This document shows positions 1-7,131 of a DNA stretch of 8,291 nt, one piece after another. The notes beneath the pieces were generated by a model. It did no database searches. It saw nothing but the letters and a program-made list of their open reading frames with translations, and was not told the origin of the DNA. The translations under genes were made by a program, and so were the position numbers. Source of the DNA: Deltaproteobacteria bacterium (GTDB lineage Bacteria; Desulfobacterota; Desulfuromonadia; Desulfuromonadales; BM103). The stretch lies in NCBI GenBank assembly GCA_006226895.1, contig SBFN01000122.1:1-8291 (forward strand), read 5' to 3'. Position 1 is the stretch's first letter. Every line of letters starts with the position of its first letter.

Positions 1-741
1 TTCCATCCCCGAGACCCGGGTCCCGGAATGGATCGTCATCCCTTGTTTCTGCAGACTCTTCAATAGTGCCGCTGTGACTTCCTGGTCGGTCGTCGGCAGC
101 ATCTGATCCAGCATCTCAACTACGGTGACCTTGGCTCCAAGGCGGAGCCAGACAGAGCCAAGCTCAAGGCCGATGTAACCGCCGCCTATAACCACCAGGT
201 GTTCGGGTACGGCAGTGTATTCGAGCGCGTCGCGCGCCTGGCCGACGCGTTCGCCATCCTGGGGTAAGCCGGGGATGTCAATGGCGACACTGCCGGTTGC
301 GAGAAGTATGCGCTTGCCTTGCAGTGTCTGCTCACCTTCTGCTGTTGTGGCGATGACCTGAAGAGGCCCTTCTGCGCCCGGCGAGGTGAGACGGCCGCTA
401 CCTGTAACCAGGGTAATCTGGTTCTTTTTGAAGAGGCTGGCGATGCCGCGGGTCAGCCGCGTGATGATGTCTTCCTTACGTTTCATCATCTTGTTGAGAT
501 CGAGTCCAGGCGGATCAACGAGGATGCCGTGACCGGCAAACTTGTCGCGGGCTTGAGCAAACAGTTCGCTTGAATCAAGCAACGCTTTGCTTGGGATGCA
601 GCCTTCGTTGAGACAGGTGCCGCCAAGTGCGTTGCGCTTTTCGATCACGGCAACGCTGGAGCCAAGTTGGGCAGCACGAATCGCGGCAACGTAGCCGCCA
701 GGGCCGCCGCCGATGATAATCAAGTCATAGGTTTCACTCAT
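1..741 (-). CDS. lpdA: Dihydrolipoyl dehydrogenase (E3), N-terminal 247 residues, cut by window edge
   Basis: This is the FAD-dependent E3 component that reoxidises the dihydrolipoyl group of 2-oxo acid dehydrogenase complexes and passes electrons to NAD+. The frame stays open from the ATG at 741 to position 1, so the C-terminal NAD/dimerisation part lies outside the window. The FAD-binding motif GGGPGG is at about residues 11-16. The redox disulfide motif CLNEGCIPSK has Cys43 and Cys48 separated by four residues, as in the class I disulfide reductases. A second Rossmann motif, VVIGGGYIGLELG, is at about 183-195 and is the NAD-binding fold. A GGAG ribosome binding site lies 6 nt before the start. 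The gene follows sucB after a 157-bp spacer on the same strand, so it probably serves the 2-oxoglutarate dehydrogenase complex, although a shared E3 for other complexes cannot be excluded. Mercuric or glutathione reductase is unlikely given the CLNEGCIPSK signature. Confidence 0.95.
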   Translation of the reverse strand, partial: MSETYDLIIIGGGPGGYVAAIRAAQLGSSVAVIEKRNALGGTCLNEGCIPSKALLDSSELFAQARDKFAGHGILVDPPGLDLNKMMKRKEDIITRLTRGIASLFKKNQITLVTGSGRLTSPGAEGPLQVIATTAEGEQTLQGKRILLATGSVAIDIPGLPQDGERVGQARDALEYTAVPEHLVVIGGGYIGLELGSVWLRLGAKVTVVEMLDQMLPTTDQEVTAALLKSLQKQGMTIHSGTRVSGME

Positions 742-769
742 TGAATGCTCCGCAAATCAGTGGCGCGCG

Positions 770-893
770 ACGCGTGGCGCGTGGCGCGGAACCAGTTATT
801 AAGAGGGTCGTTAACGTGGCAGGGGGCCCACTCCTGTGTACTAAGCCCTTTCAGGTTTATCACGTCACGCGCTGCTCACCACACGCCACGCGT
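770..893 (-). repeat. Long inverted repeat (17-bp arms) in the sucB-lpdA spacer
   Basis: The arms are 770-786 (ACGCGTGGCGCGTGGCG) and 877-893 (CACCACACGCCACGCGT), separated by 90 bp. Fifteen of 17 positions match. Both mismatches become G-U wobble pairs in RNA made from the minus strand, the operon's transcribed direction, but are C-A mismatches on the other strand. The left arm sits in a run of four 7-bp units (TGGCGCG, CGACGCG, TGGCGCG, TGGCGCG, about 761-788). The spacer holds no convincing gene. It resembles the degenerate ACGCGT-rich intergenic repeats that I recall from Desulfuromonadota genomes. Its role is not known from the sequence; mRNA stabilisation or processing between sucB and lpdA is one inference. 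Confidence 0.75.
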
Positions 894-898
894 ATGTA

Positions 899-2116
899 TC
901 AGAGCTCGATGAACAGCTCAGAAGGATCTTCGATGTACTTTTTAACCAGTTTAAGGAAACCGACAGCTTCACGACCGTCGATAAGACGGTGATCGTAGCT
1001 CAGCGCCAGGTTCATGATCGGCTTGATGACAATCTCACCGTCTACGACGACAGGGCGGTCCTGAATCGAGTGCATGCCGAGCACGCCGCACTGAGGCGGG
1101 TTGATGATCGGTGTGCTCAGCAGTGATCCGTAGACGCCGCCGTTGGTGATAGTAAAGGTACCACCTTCAAGATCGGCCAGAGTCAGTTTGCGGGCGTTGG
1201 CCTTGCTGGCGAGGTCGGCAATCTTTTGCTCTATTTCGGCAAAGGTCAGCTGGTCTGCGTTACGCAGGACCGGCACAACCAGGCCGCGGTCGGTGCCGAC
1301 AGCGATGCCGACATCGTAATAGTGGTGATAGACAATATCGCTGCCGTCGATGCTCGCATTGACAGCGGGAAATTCCTTCAGGGCCTCAATGCTGGCTTTG
1401 ACGAAGAAGGACATCATGCCCAGCTTGATGCCATGCTTTTTTGTGAATTGCTCTTGGTGGCGTTTGCGAATCTTTTTAACCCACGACATGTCCGCTTCAT
1501 TAAATGTCGTCAGCATGGCGGTCTCTTGGCGGGCCTGAAGCAGGCGTGCCGCAATGCGCTGTCGAATCGGGGTCATGGCCTGCCGGGTAATCGGCCGGTC
1601 AGCGCCATCTGCTTTTGCCGTTACTGTGGCGCTCTCCGGCTGCTTGGGCTCAGCATGTGACGCAGCGGTTTTGTCTCGGGCGAGGACATCATCCAGAATG
1701 ACTCTCCCGTCGCGACCGCTCCCGGCGACCTTTTGCAGGTCAATGCCATGCTCTTCAGCATGTTGGCGGGCCGCGGGGTTCACAGGTGGTTGCGACTCCT
1801 GCCTCTGTACGGCCGTGTTCGTCGCAGCAGGTGCAGCTGCCTCTGTCTTTTCTGCCGCCGCAGGTTGAGGTGCGGGCACCTCATTATTTCCTTCTGCGAG
1901 GGTCGCAATGACCGTGCCGATCGGCACGGTCTGGCCTGGAGGAACGACTATCTTCAGGATGCCGGAAGCTTCAGCGGTCAGTTCAACGTTGACCTTGTCG
2001 GTTTCCAGTTCGCAGATGATGTCATCCTTGGCAACGGCGTCGCCGTCTTCCTTGAACCAGTTGGCGACCAGTGCTTCGAGAATCGATTCGCCAATTTCAG
2101 GGATTTTGATCTCCAT
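899..2116 (-). CDS. sucB: Dihydrolipoyllysine-residue succinyltransferase (E2 of 2-oxoglutarate dehydrogenase)
   Basis: This is the E2 core of the 2-oxoglutarate dehydrogenase complex, which transfers the succinyl group from its lipoyl arm to CoA in the TCA cycle. The 405 residues show the complete domain order. The lipoyl domain is at about 1-75, with the lipoylated Lys41 in ETDKVNVEL. An Ala/Pro/Glu-rich flexible linker covers about 79-111. The peripheral subunit-binding domain is at about 113-147 (NPAARQHAEEHGIDL through GSGRDGRV). A second linker is followed by the catalytic domain from about 178. The active-site motif YDHRLIDGRE gives His376 and Asp380. The lipoyl and catalytic sequences match the succinyltransferase rather than the acetyltransferase class. 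The start follows an AAGGAAAG ribosome binding site and lies 17 nt after the sucA stop, so the two genes are almost certainly co-transcribed. Length is normal for the family and nothing is truncated. Confidence 0.96.
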   Translation of the reverse strand: MEIKIPEIGESILEALVANWFKEDGDAVAKDDIICELETDKVNVELTAEASGILKIVVPPGQTVPIGTVIATLAEGNNEVPAPQPAAAEKTEAAAPAATNTAVQRQESQPPVNPAARQHAEEHGIDLQKVAGSGRDGRVILDDVLARDKTAASHAEPKQPESATVTAKADGADRPITRQAMTPIRQRIAARLLQARQETAMLTTFNEADMSWVKKIRKRHQEQFTKKHGIKLGMMSFFVKASIEALKEFPAVNASIDGSDIVYHHYYDVGIAVGTDRGLVVPVLRNADQLTFAEIEQKIADLASKANARKLTLADLEGGTFTITNGGVYGSLLSTPIINPPQCGVLGMHSIQDRPVVVDGEIVIKPIMNLALSYDHRLIDGREAVGFLKLVKKYIEDPSELFIEL

Positions 2117-2133
2117 TTATCTTTCCTTAGTGG

Positions 2134-4824
2134 TTAAGAGCCGGTTGAGTTGCCAAGGGCTGCGTCAATGATCTGTTGTTGTTCGTCCTTGTGGCGACGG
2201 TGCGAACCGACGGCGGGTGCTGCAGCAGCCCGGCGACCGCAATACTCAGGGTTTCTGCCTATGGCCCGGCCCAGTCGGTATTGCAGATGTGGCCAGGGCC
2301 CCATGTTTTTCGGCTCTTCCTGAACCCAGGCAATGCGTTTAGCGTTGCTGTAACGATTGACTGCTTCCTGCAGCACATCCTGGTGGAGAGGATAAAGTTT
2401 CTCTATGCGTAGCAGGCCGACGTCATTTCTGGCTTCAGCCTCGAGGGCTGCCTGAAGTTCGTAATAAATTTTGCCGCTACAGAGAAGCAGTGTCTTAACT
2501 TGTTCCGGCGGTGTGGTACAAGGCAGAATCGCCTGAAAAGAGCCTTCAGCCAATTCTTCAAGGGTGCTGCTGCAGGCAGGAAGGCGCAGGAGACTCTTCG
2601 GGGTGAAGACGATTAATGGCCGACGATAGGGGAGTTTGCACTGCCGGCGTAGCAGGTGAAAAAATTGTGCCGGGGTACTTGGATAGGCAATATGCATGTT
2701 GTTGTCGGCACAGAGATTCATGAAACGTTCAATGCGGGCGTTTGAATGCTCTGGCCCCTGACCTTCGTAGCCATGTGGGAGAAACATCACCAGACCGCTG
2801 GAACGGTCCCACTTGGTGCCACTGGTGCCGATGAATTGATCGATGATGACCTGGGCGCCGTTGGCAAAGTCACCAAACTGGGCTTCCCAGATTGTCAGGC
2901 CGTGCGGTGTCTCCAGTGAATAACCGTATTCAAGGCCCAGCACAGCGGCTTCGGAGAGCATGCTGTCGTAAATCTGGATTGCTGCCTGGCTTTGCTCCAA
3001 AAAGGCCAGAGGGACATAAAGTTGCCCGGTTTTCTGGTCAACCAGGGTCGAATGCCGTTGGTTGAACGTGCCGCGACGCGAGTCCTGTCCCGAGAGACGC
3101 ACTGGGGAATGCTCGATCAATAATGAGGCAAAGGCGAGTGCTTCAGCGTTGGCCCAATCGATGCCTTCACCTTTGAGAAGGCTCTCTTCGCGTCGCTTTA
3201 GAAGGCGTGCAATTTTAGGGTGAGCGTTGAGCTTCTCCGGCAGGCTTGCCATGCGTGTGCCCAGCTTTATGAGGGTTTCCGCGTCAACCTTGGTCTCCGG
3301 CTCTTCCCGTGAATATTCGCGTTTGATGCCCGTCCACTTGGCCTGGAAACCCACATCAGTTTGTGGCTTGGTTTCCCCTTCAAGGGCCCCTTCAAGGCGC
3401 TGCGTTATCTTGTCGACACGTTCCTTGACCGATTGAGGCTCAAGTCCACCTTCAATCAATTGTTGAGCGTAAATTTCATGCAGTGGCGGTCTCTGGCGAA
3501 TCTTCTCGTACATGAGCGGTTGGGTGAAAAAGGGTTCATCGCCTTCATTGTGACCATGGCGACGATAGCAGATGACTTCAACAACCACGTCTTCACCGAA
3601 CTCCTGGCGATATTCCAATGCCAGGTTGGTCGCATGAACGGCGGCTTCGGGGTCTTCGCCGTTAACATGAAAGATGGGCACCATGAGCATTTTAGCGATA
3701 TCGGTGGCGTAGAGGGTAGAACGTGCGTGGGCCGGGGCGGTGGTGAAGCCGATCTGGTTGTTGATAACGAGATGAAAGGTGCCGCCCGACTGGTAGCCAT
3801 CAAGCTGGGAGAGGTTAAGAACTTCCGGCACCAGGCCTTGGCCGGCAAAGGCAGCGTCGCCATGAAGCAGCACCGGCAACACTCTTTTCTTGCCGCCAGG
3901 TCCGTAACTGACGTGCCGGGCTCGACACCTGCCGATCACCACGGGGTTGACAGCTTCAAGGTGGCTCGGGTTGGCTGCCAGGCTGAGATGAATATTGTGT
4001 CCGGAGGAGAATGATCGGTCAGTAGAGTAGCCCTTATGATACTTCACATCGCCATCGCCAACAAATGCCAGTTCGAGGTTGTCCTGGAATTCGGCGAAGA
4101 TATTTTCCAGCGGTTTGTTGAAAATATTGGCCAGCACGTTGAGGCGGCCACGATGGGCCATTCCCATGATCAGATCACTGACTCCTCTTTCTGCTGCCTG
4201 CATCAACAAGGTGTCCAACAGTGGAATGATGGCCTCGCCACCTTCCAGTGAGAAGCGTTTCTGACCGAGGAACTTGCGATGAAGAAAGGCTTCGAAAAGT
4301 GTCGCCTCCTGAAGCTTCTCAAGGATATGCAGCTGCTCGTCGCGAGCCAGTTTGGGTTGATTACGGTTTTCTTCCATACGCTTCTTCAGCCAGGTCCGTT
4401 TATTCGGATCCTGAATGTGCATGAACTCCACGCCAATTTTCCCGCAATAGGTCTCTTTGAGCAGGTCAATAATTTCACGAAGGCTGGCTTTATGCTTTGG
4501 AAAGCGTAGCGGGTAAAAGGTCCGGTCAAGATCGTCTTCAGTAAGACCGAATGCCGCCAGGTTCAGTTCTGCGTGTTCGGTCAGTTCGGGCGAGAGAGGA
4601 TCCGTACAGGCCTGCAGGTGTCCGAGGTCGCGATATCGGTAAATCAGGGAGTCGACAGAAGACGTTTTGGCCGCCAGGTCGCAATCGGTAGCCGGAGCTT
4701 GCCTAGCAAGCTCGAAACCTTCGAAAAAAGCTTGCCAGTCGGTCGAAATCTGACCAGGATCGGATTTCCATAGTTGATATTGTTCTTCAAGCCACTGAGG
4801 ACTGACATTGCTGGATATACTCAT
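2134..4824 (-). CDS. sucA: 2-oxoglutarate dehydrogenase E1 component, thiamine diphosphate-dependent
   Basis: E1 decarboxylates 2-oxoglutarate with thiamine diphosphate and succinylates the lipoyl arm of E2, the committed TCA step. The 896-residue protein is full length. The N-terminal segment QWLEEQYQLWKSDP...WQAFF (10-34) is the conserved E2-contacting start of this family. A conserved MAHRGRLNVL (222-231) and NPSHLE (285-290) supply active-site histidines (His224, His288). The ThDP/Mg motif runs from HGDAAFAGQG (321-330) to NNQIGF (355-360). CYRRHGHNEGDEP (419-431) follows, then the transketolase-like pyrimidine domain with SGQDSRRGTFNQRH (578-591) and FLPHGYEGQGPEHSNARIERF (681-701). QEEPKNMGPW (835-844) marks the C-terminal domain. 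There is no fused acyltransferase domain of the actinobacterial type. The start at 4824 has a modest AGGGG site 5 nt upstream. It heads a sucA-sucB-lpdA operon. Having an NAD-linked complex rather than only a ferredoxin oxidoreductase implies that this TCA step can run oxidatively. Confidence 0.97.
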   Translation of the reverse strand: MSISSNVSPQWLEEQYQLWKSDPGQISTDWQAFFEGFELARQAPATDCDLAAKTSSVDSLIYRYRDLGHLQACTDPLSPELTEHAELNLAAFGLTEDDLDRTFYPLRFPKHKASLREIIDLLKETYCGKIGVEFMHIQDPNKRTWLKKRMEENRNQPKLARDEQLHILEKLQEATLFEAFLHRKFLGQKRFSLEGGEAIIPLLDTLLMQAAERGVSDLIMGMAHRGRLNVLANIFNKPLENIFAEFQDNLELAFVGDGDVKYHKGYSTDRSFSSGHNIHLSLAANPSHLEAVNPVVIGRCRARHVSYGPGGKKRVLPVLLHGDAAFAGQGLVPEVLNLSQLDGYQSGGTFHLVINNQIGFTTAPAHARSTLYATDIAKMLMVPIFHVNGEDPEAAVHATNLALEYRQEFGEDVVVEVICYRRHGHNEGDEPFFTQPLMYEKIRQRPPLHEIYAQQLIEGGLEPQSVKERVDKITQRLEGALEGETKPQTDVGFQAKWTGIKREYSREEPETKVDAETLIKLGTRMASLPEKLNAHPKIARLLKRREESLLKGEGIDWANAEALAFASLLIEHSPVRLSGQDSRRGTFNQRHSTLVDQKTGQLYVPLAFLEQSQAAIQIYDSMLSEAAVLGLEYGYSLETPHGLTIWEAQFGDFANGAQVIIDQFIGTSGTKWDRSSGLVMFLPHGYEGQGPEHSNARIERFMNLCADNNMHIAYPSTPAQFFHLLRRQCKLPYRRPLIVFTPKSLLRLPACSSTLEELAEGSFQAILPCTTPPEQVKTLLLCSGKIYYELQAALEAEARNDVGLLRIEKLYPLHQDVLQEAVNRYSNAKRIAWVQEEPKNMGPWPHLQYRLGRAIGRNPEYCGRRAAAAPAVGSHRRHKDEQQQIIDAALGNSTGS

Positions 4825-4853
4825 CGATGCCCCTGTTGATGACGATCTGCTAT

Positions 4854-4865
4854 GCGTTTTAACGC
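4854..4865 (-). other. Small perfect hairpin in the sucA leader
   Basis: The 12-nt palindromic segment GCGTT-AA-AACGC lies 30 nt before the sucA start, within the predicted leader. It has five base pairs with a very tight loop, so in RNA probably four pairs and a 4-nt loop. It is too short and too far from a U-run to be a terminator. It could be a local mRNA structure or a protein site, or chance. Confidence 0.25.
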
Positions 4866-4967
4866 TACGGCGAAAGAAGTCTTTTTAAAATTGCCCTTCA
4901 TCTATCCCTGTGTCATCTCAACATAAGATTGAAGGATACTGAAGAGCGGAAAAAATGAACTGCGCAA

Positions 4968-4996
4968 ATTATATCAAGGGGTTGGCGTTCAGGCAA
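4968..4996 (-). promoter_or_regulatory. Sigma-70-type promoter with extended -10, for the suc operon
   Basis: Read on the minus strand, the -10 hexamer is a perfect TATAAT (4968-4973) preceded by TGA, which makes an extended TGnTATAAT element (4968-4976). The -35 hexamer is TTGCCT (4991-4996), four of six consensus bases, at an optimal 17-bp spacing. The expected transcript start is near 4961, leaving a leader of about 137 nt before the sucA ATG at 4824. This is the best promoter in the trxB-sucA gap and suggests that sucA-sucB-lpdA is transcribed independently of lipA-trxB. Confidence 0.75.
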
Positions 4997-5072
4997 ACGG
5001 GTCGGAGCATAGCAGGAGGGTTTTTGAACTCTTGACTGAAGATTCTGTCATGCCCCCTGACGCCGGGAGACC

Positions 5073-6062
5073 TTAAGGCTGCTCTTTTGGTTTACAAACC
5101 CCCTTTTTGCATGAGAACTCCGAGTCGTAAGGGAGGTCATCGAGAAAGCGCTCAGCCTGTATCGCTGCCATACAACCGGTCCCTGCCGCGGTTACCGCTT
5201 GACGGAATTGTTGGTCCTGAACGTCGCCTGCAGCAAAGACTCCGGAGATGTTGGTTTCCGTGCCGTTTTTGGTGAGCAGGTAACCATCCTTGTCCATCTC
5301 CAGTTGACCTTCGAAGAGGGAGGTGTTTGGTCGATGACCGATGGCGATAAAGATGCCATCGCAGTTCATCTCTGTTTCCTGGCCGGTTTTAAGGTTTTTG
5401 ATGCGGGTTCCGGTTACGCCGCTTGAATCAGTGAGAATCTCTGTGAGCTCGGAATCCCACTTGAAGTTGATCGCCTTGCTGCCCAGCGCCCGGTCAGCGA
5501 GAACCGGTGTCGCCCGTAGAGAATCACGGCGATGGACAACGGTTACTTTCTTGGCAAAGCGGGTCAAAAAGACAGCTTCTTCCATGGCAGTATCACCACC
5601 GCCAACGACAACGACTTCACGGTCGCGATAGAAAAATCCGTCGCAGGTTGCACAGACTGACACCCCCTTGCCGTAGAGCGACTCTTCGTTGCCCAAGCCG
5701 AGAAGCTTTGGCGAGGCCCCGGTCGTGATGACCAGAGAGAGGCAGCGGTAGAGCTCTTCTCCCACCCAGAGTCTGAAAGGACGTTCCTGCAAGTCTAGCT
5801 TGGTGACGTCACCCTCGACAAATTGGGTGCCGAAGCGCTTTGCCTGAAGTTTCATCTTTTCCATCAAGTCCGGGCCGTTTATGCCTTCCGGAAAGCCGGG
5901 AAAATTATCGACCACCGTCGTGGTGGACAATTGCCCGCCTGGCTGAAGGCCGTGGATCATCAGGGGGCAGCAACGGCTGCGCGCGGCATAGATGGCTGCG
6001 GTGAGGCCTGCCGGGCCTGAGCCGAGGATGATCGTTTCGTAAATCAGGTCAGGATTGCTCAT
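5073..6062 (-). CDS. trxB: Thioredoxin reductase (NADPH), low-molecular-weight type, with extra C-terminal Cys-X4-Cys tail
   Basis: This flavoprotein transfers electrons from NADPH through FAD and a redox disulfide to thioredoxin in the cytoplasm. The 329-residue product has the FAD motif GSGPAGLTAAIYAAR (14-28). The inserted NADPH domain carries the redox-active CATC (Cys137, Cys140), VGGGDTAMEEA (153-163) and HRRD (177-180), the last favouring NADPH. A second FAD motif, FAAGDVQD, is at 276-283. I place the start at the ATG at 6062 because its product begins MSNPDLIYETIILGSGPAG, as the family does, and GAGGGAG lies 6 nt upstream. A longer in-frame reading from 6236 would add 58 residues that are antisense-free lipA sequence in another frame and match nothing in the family. 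The start overlaps the lipA end by 14 bp, implying translational coupling. Unusually, the last residues (FSCKKGVCKPKEQP) add Cys318 and Cys323 beyond the usual family end. Confidence 0.94.
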   Translation of the reverse strand: MSNPDLIYETIILGSGPAGLTAAIYAARSRCCPLMIHGLQPGGQLSTTTVVDNFPGFPEGINGPDLMEKMKLQAKRFGTQFVEGDVTKLDLQERPFRLWVGEELYRCLSLVITTGASPKLLGLGNEESLYGKGVSVCATCDGFFYRDREVVVVGGGDTAMEEAVFLTRFAKKVTVVHRRDSLRATPVLADRALGSKAINFKWDSELTEILTDSSGVTGTRIKNLKTGQETEMNCDGIFIAIGHRPNTSLFEGQLEMDKDGYLLTKNGTETNISGVFAAGDVQDQQFRQAVTAAGTGCMAAIQAERFLDDLPYDSEFSCKKGVCKPKEQP

Positions 6063-6939
6063 CGGAATCTCCCTCGAATTGTTCTGCAGCGTGATAGGAA
6101 GAACGCACCAGGGGCCCTGCTTCGACATGGGCAAAGCCGAGTTGCAGGCCAGTTTCGCGCAAACTCGAGAATTCTGAAGGCTCGACATAGCGAACCACCG
6201 GCAGGTGGTGACGCGTTGGCTGCAGGTATTGTCCAAGTGTCAGCATGCGGCACCCTGCTTGATGAAGGTCCTGCATGACAGTAGGAACCTCATCCATGGT
6301 TTCCCCCATGCCGAGCATCAGGCCCGACTTGGTTGGAATCTCTGGAGCTGTCTGCGCGGCTGCAGCAAGCAAGTCCAGGGAGCGCTGGTAGTCGGCGCCA
6401 GCCCTGGCCAGGGGATAGAGCCTGGGAACAGTCTCCAGGTTGTGACCGAAGACTTCCGGCTTGGCCACGAGAATCGTGTTCAATGCTTCGTGGTTGCCCT
6501 GCAGGTCAGGCACAAGCAGTTCAACCCGACATTCCGGACGGTAAGCATGAATCGAGCGGGTCACGGCTGCAAACTGGGCGGCGCCACCATCTTCGAGATC
6601 GTCACGCGTGACCGATGTGATCACTGCGTGATTCAGTTCCAGTTCAGCAACAGCTCTGGCGACTTTGTCGGCTTGCTGTGGATCGACAGGCAGAGGTGTT
6701 TCGTGGGTAACATTACAAAAACGGCAATCACGGGTGCAGTGGTCACCCAGGATCATGAAGGTTGCCGTGCCCTGTTCCCAGCATTCTCCCTGGTTGGGGC
6801 AGGCCGCGCTGCGGCAGACGGAATGCAGCCCCTGCTCGCGGTGCAGGCGATCGATACGGGCGTAGTTCGGCCCTGCCGGAAAACGAACTTTGAGCCAATC
6901 GGGTTTACGTGGTGGGCGGGTCGTCATATTGATTGCCAT
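6049..6939 (-). CDS. lipA: Lipoyl synthase, radical SAM
   Basis: LipA inserts two sulfur atoms into octanoyl groups attached to lipoyl domains, creating the cofactor used by E2 proteins such as SucB. The 296-residue protein shows both iron-sulfur sites. The auxiliary cluster motif CX4CX5C uses Cys42, Cys47 and Cys53. The radical SAM motif CX3CX2C (CTRDCRFC) uses Cys68, Cys72 and Cys75. Other family signatures are TSVTRDDLEDGGA (108-120), GHNLETVPRLYP (165-176), KSGLMLGMGE (204-213) and the C-terminal RSSYHA (279-284), whose serine ligates the auxiliary cluster. The ATG at 6939 lacks a well-spaced ribosome binding site; an in-frame ATG four codons later (6927) is an alternative start. No lipB lies beside it in the window. 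It overlaps trxB by 14 bp. Its likely recipients, sucB-type lipoyl domains, are encoded about 3 kb downstream on the same strand. Confidence 0.96.
   Translation of the reverse strand: MAINMTTRPPRKPDWLKVRFPAGPNYARIDRLHREQGLHSVCRSAACPNQGECWEQGTATFMILGDHCTRDCRFCNVTHETPLPVDPQQADKVARAVAELELNHAVITSVTRDDLEDGGAAQFAAVTRSIHAYRPECRVELLVPDLQGNHEALNTILVAKPEVFGHNLETVPRLYPLARAGADYQRSLDLLAAAAQTAPEIPTKSGLMLGMGETMDEVPTVMQDLHQAGCRMLTLGQYLQPTRHHLPVVRYVEPSEFSSLRETGLQLGFAHVEAGPLVRSSYHAAEQFEGDSDEQS
6069..6075 (-). promoter_or_regulatory. trxB ribosome binding site inside the end of lipA
   Basis: GAGGGAG sits 6 nt upstream of the trxB ATG at 6062 and lies within the last codons of lipA. It decides the trxB start in favour of 6062 over the upstream in-frame ATG at 6236, and it supports coupling of trxB translation to lipA translation. 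Confidence 0.75.
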
Positions 6940-7024
6940 CTCGGAGGTCGCAAGGGCTTAAAAACAGTGAATTTAATAATAACTGATAGAGTGCCGGTAG
7001 GCTATGGCTATCGAGAGGATTTTA

Positions 7025-7064
7025 CCGAAAAGAACTTCGGTGCAGCGGCAGGATAACTGCCTTA
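7025..7064 (-). other. Two consecutive hairpins ahead of lipA
   Basis: On the minus strand GGCAG-TTATC-CTGCC (7046-7060) is followed closely by CCGAA-GTTCTT-TTCGG (7025-7040). Each has a perfect 5-bp stem and a loop of 5 or 6 nt. They lie about 85-120 bp before the lipA start and directly after the stop of a possible 21-codon mini-ORF. Neither is followed by a U-run, so they are not obvious intrinsic terminators. A structured leader is possible; chance is also possible for stems this short. Confidence 0.35.
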
Positions 7065-7127
7065 ACGATTAACCATGTAGAAAGAAGCTGCCACAGGAGT
7101 GATGACAGCCAGTTCTTCACGGTTCAT
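7062..7127 (-). CDS. Possible 21-residue leader mini-ORF upstream of lipA
   Basis: An ATG at 7127 opens 21 codons and ends with TAA at 7062-7064. The product begins MNREELAVITP and ends SFYMVNR. A GGGA lies 6 nt before the ATG, but it falls inside the right arm of the 10-bp hairpin at 7132-7159 and would be hidden when that hairpin forms. I recognise no family. It has no run of a single amino acid that would suggest classical attenuation. A frame of this length arises often by chance, so this is a weak call. Confidence 0.18.
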   Translation of the reverse strand: MNREELAVITPVAASFYMVNR

Positions 7128-7131
7128 CAGG

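Noticed and set aside
761..893. CRISPR array or tandem repeat locus
   Set aside because: The units are 7 bp with no spacers of regular size and no cas genes nearby. The structure is an inverted repeat.
741..992. Plus-strand open frame across the sucB-lpdA spacer
   Set aside because: It reads through the repeat arms and gives the HVTR/HATR-type peptide that such repeats spuriously encode. It overlaps the sucB end and the lpdA start on the other strand.
3361..4014. Plus-strand open frame of 217 codons
   Set aside because: It lies wholly antisense to conserved sucA sequence, including the ThDP-binding region. No ribosome site or family resemblance was seen.
5041..5072. Terminator after trxB
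   Set aside because: Only a weak 5-bp CUCCC/GGGGG pairing with a wobble is present and there is no U-run. Not enough to call.
6063..6236. In-frame N-terminal extension of trxB (58 residues)
   Set aside because: The extension lies within the lipA coding sequence, resembles no TrxB, and the ATG at 6062 has a well-placed GAGGGAG and the expected N-terminus.
6961..7010. Sigma-54 or sigma-70 promoter directly ahead of lipA
   Set aside because: CGGCAC lacks a matching GC element at the right spacing. TATTAT and TAAAAT candidates have no acceptable -35 hexamer.
6205..7056. Long plus-strand open frame (283 codons) over lipA and its upstream region
   Set aside because: It is antisense to the clearly identified lipA, its product has no recognisable motif, and it has low-complexity shadow character.
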